This document shows, piece by piece, positions 56,780 to 64,000 of a stretch of DNA of 64,000 bases. The position numbers and the translations under genes were made by a program. Under the pieces are notes generated by a model. That model had not been told where the DNA came from. It did not search any database and saw only the letters and a program-made list of their open reading frames with translations. Position 1 is the stretch's first letter. Each line of letters opens with the position of its first letter. The DNA lies in NCBI RefSeq assembly GCF_932276165.1, contig NC_064001.1, positions 7,633,501-7,697,500 on the forward strand. Reading direction: 5' to 3'. This stretch comes from Plutella xylostella (taxonomy: Eukaryota; Arthropoda; Insecta; Lepidoptera; Plutellidae).

Positions 56780-57617
56780 GTATGTTACTACTTATTTTAT
56801 GTTTAGGTCGCAAACCATGCATTATGTATTTTGACGTTCTCAAGTTGGTAGATAGCCCAGGTACCCACTTAGGTAGGTTACCGACATCAAAATTCATACT
56901 GTTGACCTACAACTCAGTATGAACTTTGAAACTAATATAAACTTACTTACTATAAATATAGAAAAAAAAGCGATTCAATTTTTCGTAGCGTGTCGGTGAA
57001 AAACACTACAGCTGGACTTGGGTTCTTCACGGTGGTTACTGGTTAGGTAAATTGTTACTTAATCCAGTCTGATTATCTGTCACCCTATTAGTCGCTGACT
57101 GCGACAAGGTTATAATAAAATGTGTTTGACATTACTTCAAAAATACATATAACTTTAATAAAATTCTGACAAATAAGTGATAGACGCGTCTTGTACTCGT
57201 ATATAGGGCCACAAACTTATCTGTTCCGGTGACAGTTCATGTAAATCTCTTATATTTCTTATTTCTATAAGATTTAAAGTTTGCCCATAGTGCTAATTTG
57301 CCCTTGCGGTTTTAATAAATCCTTCTAATCTATATCAATATACAATTAATTGGTCAGTAATGAGAAATAGATAAATTTAGTTCGCTCTCACCGGAACAGA
57401 TACATTTGTGTCACTGTACATACCTATATGCAATGATTTATGGCAAGAGACTTTTTTTTATTTTTACTTTACCTATTTCTCTAACAAGAAGATAAGCATG
57501 TGCAATAAATAAGAGTAAGCAATTATTTTAGGACAAAAAAGAACATCTTTCGTAATTTTTGACAGATACAAACAGCATTTTTTATGGCAAACATTGAATA
57601 TTTTATTTCATTTTAAG
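56780..57617 (+). other. Transposase intron 2, carrying a MITE
   Basis: GTATGT...ATTTTAAG. At 57,208-57,413 a MITE has inverted ends ACAAACTTATCTGTTCCGGT and ACCGGAACAGATACATTTGT. The rest is AT-rich. Confidence 0.6.
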
Positions 57618-57695
57618 GTCGAAGAGGAGATTTATTCAAATTACAGCAACGTGTTCAACCTTTCCATCAAAGCACGAAGAGCATGAAAATGTTAA
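57618..57695 (+). CDS. Transposase exon 3
   Basis: Acceptor TTTTAAG| and donor GTTAA|GTGAGT. Peptide SKRRFIQITATCSTFPSK then HEEHENV. The residual AA joins the first G of exon 4 as Lys. Confidence 0.6.
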
Positions 57696-57751
57696 GTGAG
57701 TATTAAAAACGCGTAAGTTATAAATTTATTTACATACCTAATTATCAATAA

Positions 57752-57953
57752 ACTAGCTGCCTTAAAAAGTTATCCCGTGGGAATTCCGCGATAAAAAGTA
57801 TCCTATGTGTTAATCCAGGGTGTCAGCTAACTCCATACCAAATTTCATTTAAATCGGTTAAGCCGTTTCGACGTGAAGAAGTAACAAACATACACACATA
57901 CGTACGTACACACACACATACTCACCAACTTTCGCCAAATAATATTAGTAGGA
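57752..57953 (-). mobile_element. Helitron-like repeat, copy 3, inside intron 3
   Basis: ACTAGCTGCCTTAAAAAGTT, CCCGTGGGAATTCCGCGATA, CCATACCAAATTTCATTTAA and AATAATATTAGTAGGAT show a decayed inverted copy of the 17.36-kb repeat. It fills most of the 294-bp intron (57,696-57,989). Confidence 0.65.
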
Positions 57954-57989
57954 TTATCTAACAATTTATCATGGAGGCATTTTTCACAG

Positions 57990-58053
57990 GCATTCGAAGT
58001 CACCGAGTCAATTATTAGAACGCTCTACAAATGAAGAAAATAATATGTTACTG
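57990..58053 (+). CDS. Transposase exon 4
   Basis: Acceptor TTTTCACAG| and donor CTG|GTAAAA. Peptide HSKSPSQLLERSTNEENNML ends on a codon boundary, matching exon 5, which begins on a codon boundary. Confidence 0.6.
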
Positions 58054-58094
58054 GTAAAAAAAATATTTTTATGATTTTAAATGTTGTAGGTACA

Positions 58095-58538
58095 ACAGGG
58101 TGTTGCAAAAGTGTCATTCTTAACAAAGTTTTGTTCTACGTAATTTGTAAATAAGTGAAATACAAAATAACTCTTAATGAAAAAAGCTACGTGACCAACA
58201 AAGTTTGTATGGAAACGCACCTTTTTCCGTTAATTTCAATATTGTTATGACTGACCCCCAAACTCATTTGGGCTTACTATATTTATATTTCTGAAACGCT
58301 GTATAAGTGTAATATATCAACCATGATGCCGAAACTACATGTGCAGCATGGTATATCTAAGCCCGAAACTAAAATCAGAATTTGGAAATTCACAAAAAAA
58401 ACGTGACCAACAAAGTTTCTATGAAAATTTAATATTTTTTTTCGCGAATTTTGGAATTCTGATTTCAGTTTCGGGCTTAGATATACCATGCTGCACATGT
58501 AGGTTTCGGCTTAGTATACCCTTTTTGCAACACCTTGT
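58095..58538. mobile_element. CAGGGTGTTGCAAAA MITE with nested hairpin, in intron 4
   Basis: Outer ends ACAGGGTGTTGCAAAAGTGT and CTTTTTGCAACACCTTGT. Inside, 58,337-58,502 is a long inverted repeat (ACATGTGCAGCATGGTATAT / ATATACCATGCTGCACATGT). This makes frames on both strands (58,283-58,498 minus and 58,339-58,596 plus) start with the same peptide. It is the most complete member of this family in the window. Confidence 0.75.
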
Positions 58539-58600
58539 ATACTGCATTCATTCATATTTGGCACAAAAGGTAAACAATCTTTGTGTATATTTTTAACTGA

Positions 58601-58862
58601 CTGAATGGCGTAGTGGTTAGTGACCCTGACTACTGAGCCGAAGGTCCCGGGTTCGATTCCCGGCTGGGGCAGATATTTGTTTAAACACAGATATTTGTTC
58701 TCGGGTCTTGGATGTGCCCGTAAAATGGCAATAAGCTCGCCCCCTATTACATTGGGACTTAAAACAACACTGGCGAAAAGTGGGTGCAGCAATGCACCTC
58801 TGCCTACCCCGTATGGGCGTACATTAGTACAAGGCGTTAGTGTATGTTTTTTTTTTTTTATG
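58601..58862 (+). mobile_element. Full-length tRNA-derived SINE, in intron 4
   Basis: A-box-like TGGCGTAGTGGTTAGTGACC, B box GGTTCGATTCC, then CAGATATTTGTTTAAACACA, TTCTCGGGTCTTGGATGTG, TGGGTGCAGCAATGCACCTC, a TACATTAGTACAAGG segment and a T-rich end (58,849-58,860). Same sense as the transposase gene. Confidence 0.8.
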
Positions 58863-58871
58863 AAAAATAAA

Positions 58872-59395
58872 TTACCCCACCCTACATTACCTATCCCTAC
58901 CCTACTCTACCCTGCTCTACTATACTCTACCGTACTCTACCCTACTCTACCTAACCCTACCTTTCCCTACCTTACCCTACCTTACCCTACCTTACCCTAC
59001 CTTACCCTACCTTACCCTACCTTACCCTACCTTACCCTACCTTACCCTACCTTACCCTACCTTACCCTACCTTACCCTACCTTACCCTACCTTACCCTAC
59101 CTTACCCTACCTTACCCTACCTTACCCTACCTTACCCTACCTTACCCTACCTTACCCTACCTTACCCTACCTTACACTACCTTACCCTACCTTACCCTAC
59201 CTTACCCTACCTTACCCTACCTCACCCTACCTTACCCTACCTTACCCTACCTTACCCTACCTTACCCTACCTTACCCTACCTTACCCTACCTTACCCTAC
59301 CTTACCCTACCTTACCCTACCTTACCCTACCTTACCCTACCTTACCCTACCTTACCCTATCTTACCCTATCTCACCCTATCTCACCCTACCTTAC
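58872..59395 (+). repeat. 10-bp satellite TTACCCTACC, about 50 units, in intron 4
   Basis: After a degenerate start (TACCCCACCC, CTACCCTACTCTACC variants to about 58,960), an almost perfect array of TTACCCTACC runs to about 59,355. It ends in variants with TATC and CACC. It follows the SINE by about 10 bp. In frame it gives a YLTLPYPTLP repeat that creates a spurious 287-codon ORF. It is not the insect telomere unit (TTAGG/CCTAA). Confidence 0.95.
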
Positions 59396-59612
59396 TTGCT
59401 TGTTTTCATTGGTTTTCAAGTTTTGTTTTAAATATTTAAAAAAGACACACAAGATGTTTAATTTTCGTGCCAAGTATGAATGAATGCAGTTCAATTACCT
59501 ATCTAATATAAATTTTGCTATTTATCCTTGACAATAATTTTACTACATTGTGTACCAAAGTACCAATATATCAAACGTCACATATTATAATAGCAACATT
59601 TTTTTATTGCAG

Positions 59613-60239
59613 AATTGTGAAGAAGACGACTTGGATGAAGAACTTGTAATTGAAAAAGAAATAACGGAAAAAATTAAAACACCTACAGGGAAGCGAATTA
59701 TGGATATCGGCTTCTTTTTTGAGCAACTTAAGACTATTGGTAGTCATGGGGCAATGAACTGTGGAATTGAATCCCTAGACCTAATAGGAGAAAAACGAAT
59801 TGGATTCCACTCTAAATTTACTTTTCAATGCAAAATGTGCAATCAAAAATTTTGCATAGAAAATGTTTTAAACCAGTTCGACATTAACGTTGCTGCGGTG
59901 GCAGGCACTGTAAGCATCGGTTGTGGCTTTTCTCAACTAGAAGAATTTTCTTCAGCTTTAGATTTGCCCCCACTGTCGCAACAAATATACCAAAAGTACC
60001 ATGACGTTGTTTCTAACAACTGGGAAAAGGAACTGGCTATATCCATGGCTGAAGCTGCTGCAGAAGAAAAGGCAATAGCCATTAAAGAAGGAAAGGTCAA
60101 TAAAGATGGCATACCGCTTATTGATGTCATAACTGATGGATGCTGGAGTAAGCGGTCTTATAAGAAAAATTATTCTGCACTATCAGGAGCAGCTGCTATT
60201 ATAGGAAAAAACACTGGAAAAATTTTGTTTCTTGGTGTG
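59613..60239 (+). CDS. Transposase exon 5, first part (before frameshift)
   Basis: Acceptor TTTTTATTGCAG| at 59,611-59,612. Codes for an acidic start (NCEEDDLDEELVIEKE), a Cys-pair segment (FQCKMCNQKFC), a GCGFSQLEEFSSALDLPP block, and VITDGCWSKRSY with the first catalytic Asp. It ends at GKILFLGV. The frame itself stays open to 60,377, but everything after 60,239 is out of register and does not resemble the family. Confidence 0.8.
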
Positions 60240-60243
60240 AAAA
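60238..60243 (+). other. Frameshift site in the transposase
   Basis: After GTG (60,237-60,239) two A residues intervene before the codon series AAT AAA TAT TGT. Downstream the second frame at once gives NKYCSICVTDEKNQVVRP then HQCYKNYTGTSTG, including a C..C...H.C set usual in this protein group. So one base has been lost (or two gained) in an A-run. Confidence 0.8.
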
Positions 60244-61987
60244 TAAATATTGTAGCATATGCGTCACGGATGAGAAAAATCAAGTTGTCAGACCACACCA
60301 GTGCTACAAAAATTACACAGGCACTTCAACTGGTATGGAATCGACTATTATTGTTGAGGGTTTCAAGTCGTCCTTAGACATGTATGGTCTTATTTACGCT
60401 CGTATTATTTCCGATGGAGATTCAAGCACATATTCGAAAATTCTTGAAGCCAGACCTTATACGAATAATACGGTAGAGAAAATAGAATGCCGAAATCATC
60501 TGCTTCGGAATTTTTGTAACAAACTCGTAGCCTTGGCCACTGATACAAAATTCCCTCTTAAATACAGGAAGTGTCTTAATAAGAAAAGAATAATGTGGAT
60601 GAGATCGGCCGTTTGTAAGTGCATTTCTTATTATACGACATGCAAGGAAAATGTAGATTTCTGCACTAACAAATTGTTTGATGACATTCAAACTATTCAC
60701 TTGCATGTGTTTGGAAACCATGCAAAGTGTAAAAATCATTTTTGCCAAGCCAAAGATGATGGTAAAGATGTGCCATCCGACTTTTATACCAGCTCATTAT
60801 GGCAAAAAATTTGTTTTATTGTCAACAGTTTGGCAGGGCATTCCCGCAGCTTAGCCCAAAATGTGGACAGCAATATAGTAGAAAGCTTCCACAGTGTTAT
60901 TGCTAAATTTGTCGGAGGGAAACGAGTTAACTTTTGCACGCGCCGAGGATACCTAACTCGTTGTACTGCATCAGCGATTTCGTTCAACACAAAACGAAAT
61001 CCAGTAAATGTAATGATGGAAAAAATTAACAAAAATCATCCACAGGGACGTCTACAATCCCTTGAAACAACAAGGAAAAGACGAAAAATGATGAGAAAAA
61101 AAGTCGATAAAAAACGACGATTTCAAACGATTTGCAAGATAGAAGAGAGTAAAAATTATGGGGAAAATAGTGTGAGACCAGACGTACCCGAAGATATGCT
61201 TGATGATATGAAATCGAATTTCTTGGAAAGCATACAAAAGTCACAGGAGCAAAGACATGAGATTGAACAAAAAACCATTTTACAAAGTAGTTCTGGAGAA
61301 TGGCTTGAACTTCGACGCACGATGCTCACAGCATCAAATTTCGGAAAAATTTGCAAAATGAGACCAGAAACTAGTTGCGCTAACACAGTAAAACAGCTAC
61401 TATATAAGGGATCTGTTCAAGCGGAACCACTCCAACATGGAAAAGAGCATGAACAAATGGCCCTTGCACAATTGTCCAAACAAGAAGGCATAGATATCAA
61501 ACCATGCGGACTCTTTATTGATTCAGAAGTACCATATTTAGGGGCAACACCTGACGGAATAAGTGGCGAAGATATGGTTGTAGAAGTTAAGTGTCCCATA
61601 ACCGCCTATAGAATAGGTCTAGAAGAGGCCATAAAGGAAAAGAAAGTTAACTTCTGGGTTACAGATAAAGATGGAAATTTAGGGATTAACTTGAGCCACA
61701 ATTGGTATTACCAAATTCAAGGCCAACTACACGTTACAAAAAGAAAAAAATGTCTATTTGGAGTTTGGTTTAATGAACACAAACCCTTAAAAACGGAATG
61801 GATAAATGTTGACCATGATTTTTTCGAAAAAAAAATGAAAACAAAGTTGTGCAATTTTTATTTAAATTGTATAATACCGGAACTTTTAGATCCTCGACAC
61901 ACAAGAAACTTAGAAATAAGAAACCCTAAGTATATTGAAGATGCAATTGAAAAAGCCGCAAAAAAAAAGGTTAAGACCGATAAATAA
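60242..61987 (+). CDS. Transposase exon 5, second part, and YqaJ nuclease
   Basis: Open from 60,242 to the TAA at 61,985-61,987 (581 codons). In order it shows a Cys/His set (YCSIC, HQCY), the second transposase Asp in IISDGDSSTYSKI, ECRNHLLRNFCNKL, NIVESFHSVIAKFVGGKRVN with the presumed catalytic Glu, a Lys/Arg-rich linker, and a YqaJ/lambda-exonuclease-like domain. That domain contains EWLELRRTMLTASNFGKI, HGKEHEQMALAQ, YLGATPDGISG, MVVEVKCP and YYQIQGQLHV. The PD-(D/E)XK signature (Asp, then Glu-x-Lys, with a downstream Gln) is intact. The nuclease probably cuts or resects DNA ends during transposition, which is inference. No in-frame stop is seen in this part. Confidence 0.85.
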   Translation, partial: NKYCSICVTDEKNQVVRPHQCYKNYTGTSTGMESTIIVEGFKSSLDMYGLIYARIISDGDSSTYSKILEARPYTNNTVEKIECRNHLLRNFCNKLVALATDTKFPLKYRKCLNKKRIMWMRSAVCKCISYYTTCKENVDFCTNKLFDDIQTIHLHVFGNHAKCKNHFCQAKDDGKDVPSDFYTSSLWQKICFIVNSLAGHSRSLAQNVDSNIVESFHSVIAKFVGGKRVNFCTRRGYLTRCTASAISFNTKRNPVNVMMEKINKNHPQGRLQSLETTRKRRKMMRKKVDKKRRFQTICKIEESKNYGENSVRPDVPEDMLDDMKSNFLESIQKSQEQRHEIEQKTILQSSSGEWLELRRTMLTASNFGKICKMRPETSCANTVKQLLYKGSVQAEPLQHGKEHEQMALAQLSKQEGIDIKPCGLFIDSEVPYLGATPDGISGEDMVVEVKCPITAYRIGLEEAIKEKKVNFWVTDKDGNLGINLSHNWYYQIQGQLHVTKRKKCLFGVWFNEHKPLKTEWINVDHDFFEKKMKTKLCNFYLNCIIPELLDPRHTRNLEIRNPKYIEDAIEKAAKKKVKTDK

Positions 61988-62006
61988 GCTTAAAGGATAT
62001 GGAAAT

Positions 62007-62252
62007 AATTGTAAACAAACAAAAAACCCGACTGCACGCTAAAAAGATGAAAACAAGCCCTAATGTTAATGGAAAGTATCGCAGGCGGGGACCAGCAGAG
62101 AGTTCACCTTTTAGCTGAATGTTACTTAGATAGACCAGGTAGATGCCTTGTGTTGTGGTCAAGTTGGTCCCCGCCTGTGATACTTTCCATTAACATTAGG
62201 GCTTGTTTTCATCTTTTTAGCGTGCAGTCGGGTTTTTTGTTTGTTTACAATT
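62007..62252. mobile_element. 88-bp-arm hairpin just after the transposase
   Basis: 62,007-62,094 and 62,165-62,252 are reverse complements with one mismatch seen (TATCGCAGG versus TATCACAGG), around a 70-bp loop. The arms include ACCCGACTGCACGCTAAAAA and AATGGAAAGTATCGCAGGCG. The hairpin starts only 19 bp after the transposase stop codon. It could be an internal structure near the right terminus of the transposase element, or an independent foldback MITE whose ACCCGACTGC ends resemble 19,007 and 62,665. Confidence 0.9.
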
Positions 62253-62389
62253 ATATTTTTTTATTTATAACTTTTTAGTTGTTTTTATTTTATGTCAGTA
62301 GTCGGATTTTAGTTTGTGAACATTTTTTATTTCAATAATTTTGGTGTTGTGATTTAAATACCTACAATATGCATATTTTTGTAATGTGC

Positions 62390-62665
62390 TAATCAAGCCC
62401 TTTCATTTGATACCACACAAGGCATAGTTGGATTTTTTTTCTTTTTCGATCATCACTTTATGTCCTCTAGAGGGCGCTATATACATTTTAATGTAACGTC
62501 ACATAACCTATAACCATCGCGCAATCAATACGCTTCTAACGATACCTCATACATCAAAATCTATCAAGTCGTTTAGGCTACAGGAGGGAACAAAGAAACA
62601 CACAAACATACATACATACAAACATACAATCGAAAAACATTACCCTCCTCCTTCGGCAGTCGGGT
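62390..62665 (-). mobile_element. ACCCGACTGC-type terminal sequence (right end)
   Basis: Read inwards from 62,665: ACCCGACTGCCGAAGGAGGA then GGGTAATGTTTTTCGATTG, a (TATG)n-like run and GTAGCCTAAACGACTTGATA. The first about 50 bp match 19,007-19,056. The block also contains CCCTTTCATTTGATACCACA. It is the best candidate for the right border of the transposase-bearing element or of a related non-autonomous copy. Confidence 0.55.
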
Positions 62666-62669
62666 AAAT

Positions 62670-62985
62670 ACAGATAACGCATTTGACTTGAAGGAGACTT
62701 TATTTATTTACTTATACAATTTATTTTTTACTTATTTGAAATTTAATTATACCATTTTCTATTTCTTTCCTAATTGTTAATGCCTTTTTTGTCGCTAACA
62801 GTTCAAGAGTTTTTTTGTTCATTATATTTACATATTGAAGGGGTTCTGCTTGTATGGATAGCTAGATTTTTTTATTAATTGCTTGCCCTAAGTTGCACTT
62901 AAGCATTTTTTTGCAAAGCTTGTTTAATCGTTTTGTTTTTTATATAATATTTTTTTCTTAAATTTTTAGCAGTAGTAAATAATTT
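62670..62985. other. AT-rich DNA
   Basis: Nothing recognised. Confidence 0.4.
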
Positions 62986-62987
62986 TT

Positions 62988-63125
62988 CAACATCCTGTAT
63001 TGTACAGAGTACTTACCAGGTCTTAAAATAAAAGTTTGACAAAATTTCATTTTTTTTCTTATACAATACATTTTGTATTTCAGATATATTACGTATGTAC
63101 TTACTTACTTTTCAACACCCTGTAT
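62988..63125. repeat. MITE-like pair of CAACACCCTGTATTGT ends
   Basis: TTTCAACATCCTGTATTGTA and TTTCAACACCCTGTATTGTT are direct copies about 115 bp apart, both right ends of the CAGGGTGTTG family. Two overlapping partial elements are likely. Confidence 0.45.
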
Positions 63126-63399
63126 TGTTTAGCACACACAAACATTTAAGTAAAATAAACTTCAATTATTTGCATTAACCGATAACACCTATACCTACAT
63201 AATTAAATTGCAATTATCCAATAAAAGTTTGACATTACATAGTTCAGTGCATTTTTTATTTAAAATATACCTATATTAATATCAACAGAAAATTTACTCC
63301 TAAGCACGAAGCGATAATGATCACCGTGGTATGAAGGGGTCGCGGCAGCCGGGGCGAACGCGACCTAACCTCCTTTGAATATTACGTACGTAGATATAG

Positions 63400-63747
63400 C
63401 CCTCAGAATATTAACAGGCTCGCGCTTTGGTATACTGCATTGACCTCATAGATCTTATTCGGAGAAGCTAATAAGTGTCATTGTCATTATCAATATTGCT
63501 CACCTTTATCTATGCATCTGTAACTCTATAGTAAAAAATGTAAACAAATCCAAAAGCCGAAATGTTTTCTAAGAATTTTCGGCTTTTCTCCATCTAAAAT
63601 GACCAGAAAATATACTTTTCATAGCAAATGCATATGTATTATAATATTTGTAGTCATCATTTGTTGATTTAATCAGTTTTTGTGAAATATTTGATAAATA
63701 ATAAAATGGCGTGGGTATCGCTCCTAACAGGCCGCCACCAGGGCGAC
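63400..63747 (-). repeat. Inverted copy of the 9.14-9.48 kb repeat
   Basis: From CCTCAGAATATTAACAGGCT to CAGGCCGCCACCAGGGCGAC it is the reverse complement of the 9.1-kb copy with scattered substitutions. Class unknown. Confidence 0.7.
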
Positions 63748-64000
63748 CATGGGCTTTTCAGCTAATACAAAATGTCACTCTTATTTTTCAAGCTCTAATT
63801 TTTTGTTTGTGGGCACATCTATAGATGGCGCTGTAATGAGAATTATAATAATGATAATTGAGTCCAAATAATATCTGGCAACATTATTTTACTATTATTT
63901 ATTTTTAATACTGGTAATTATTAAAACTCCGGCAATGGTACGTTTCTTTACAGTCAAAATATTACGTCAAATTCAACTGCTATAATAGTTATAAAATATT

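Larger units (their letters stand above)
56325..61987 (+). pseudogene. Five-exon gene: Mutator-like DDE transposase fused to YqaJ nuclease, one frameshift
   Basis: Predicted exons are 56,325-56,371, 56,708-56,779, 57,618-57,695, 57,990-58,053 and 59,613-61,987. All junctions are GT/AG and the reading phase is continuous across all four. The product is about 878 residues: a short basic/acidic N-terminal region (1-87), a Mutator-like transposase domain, a basic linker near 560-585 (RKRRKMMRKKVDKKRR) and a YqaJ domain (about 646-850). Likely catalytic residues are visible: Asp262 (DGCW), Asp355/Asp357 (SDGDSS) and Glu511 (VESFHS) for the transposase, and Asp735 (ATPDG) with Glu745 and Lys747 (VEVKCP) for the nuclease. 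A 1-bp loss or 2-bp gain near 60,240 breaks exon 5, so the copy as read cannot make the whole protein. A sequencing error would remove that objection. Family names are from recall of Pfam-type domains, not a search. Confidence 0.8.

Noticed and set aside
58283..58596. Two ORFs on opposite strands starting with the same peptide
   Set aside because: They arise from the two arms of an inverted repeat inside a MITE, not from genes.
58872..59395. Interstitial telomere array
   Set aside because: The unit TTACCCTACC is not TTAGG/CCTAA or a simple permutation of it.
58620..59483. 287-codon ORF with YLTLPYPTLP repeats
   Set aside because: It is the translation of a SINE followed by the TTACCCTACC satellite. 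A 10-bp unit without stops gives a long frame automatically.
60335..60377. Two overlapping genes rather than one broken gene
   Set aside because: The second frame is already open and family-like from 60,242, well before the Met at 60,335, so the overlap is a by-product of a frameshift in one gene.

Overview
This looks like a stretch of nuclear DNA from an insect, most probably a moth or butterfly. It is AT-rich and contains spliced coding sequence, tRNA-derived SINEs, 5'-truncated non-LTR retrotransposons and many short inverted-repeat DNA transposons. Several dispersed repeats resemble families I associate with lepidopteran genomes (Helitron-type repeats with a GTCTGTCTGT stretch, tRNA-headed SINEs, ACCCGACTGC-ended repeats). 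The species cannot be named from the sequence, and there is no bacterial-style gene organisation.

Layout. 1-15 kb: AT-rich non-coding DNA with a LINE tail (about 1.85-2.5 kb), a PIF/Harbinger-like MITE (2.9-3.2 kb), several hairpin MITEs, a SINE tail, a short GC-rich ORF (10.86 kb) and a hAT-type non-autonomous element with an intact 8-bp target-site duplication (11.4-11.9 kb). 15.06-15.33 kb: a GC-rich island ending in a good minus-strand splice donor, the best promoter/first-exon candidate. 16-26 kb: Helitron-like and SINE copies and a peculiar element rich in a degenerate internal motif (19.6-20.35 kb). 26.3-28 kb: a 5'-truncated LINE with an open reverse-transcriptase frame. 28-40 kb: mostly repeats, plus a possible minus-strand terminal exon (36.3-36.6 kb) and a frameshifted coding fragment (about 39.95-40.2 kb). 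40.7-42.9 kb: a foldback DNA element, a possible exon and the C-terminal end of another LINE with a CCHC zinc finger. 44-56 kb: repeats, including a pogo/Tigger-like element (51.96-52.4 kb).

56.3-62.0 kb holds the main locus. I reconstruct a five-exon gene in the plus direction whose splice phases join without a break. It encodes a Mutator-like DDE transposase domain followed by a YqaJ/lambda-exonuclease-type PD-(D/E)XK nuclease domain, about 878 residues in all. One frameshift near 60,240 breaks the last exon. All four introns carry other repeats (SINE-like sequence, a MITE, a Helitron-like copy, and a MITE plus a tRNA-SINE plus a roughly 0.5-kb 10-bp satellite). The gene is followed at once by a nearly perfect 88-bp-arm hairpin and by a second end motif sharing the decamer ACCCGACTGC. 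The simplest reading is an old autonomous DNA transposon, now probably inactive, that joins an integrase-like nuclease to an exonuclease-like nuclease.

Limits: exon calls outside the transposase rest on open frames and splice signals only. Repeat classes come from terminal sequences and target-site duplications read by eye. No database search was possible.
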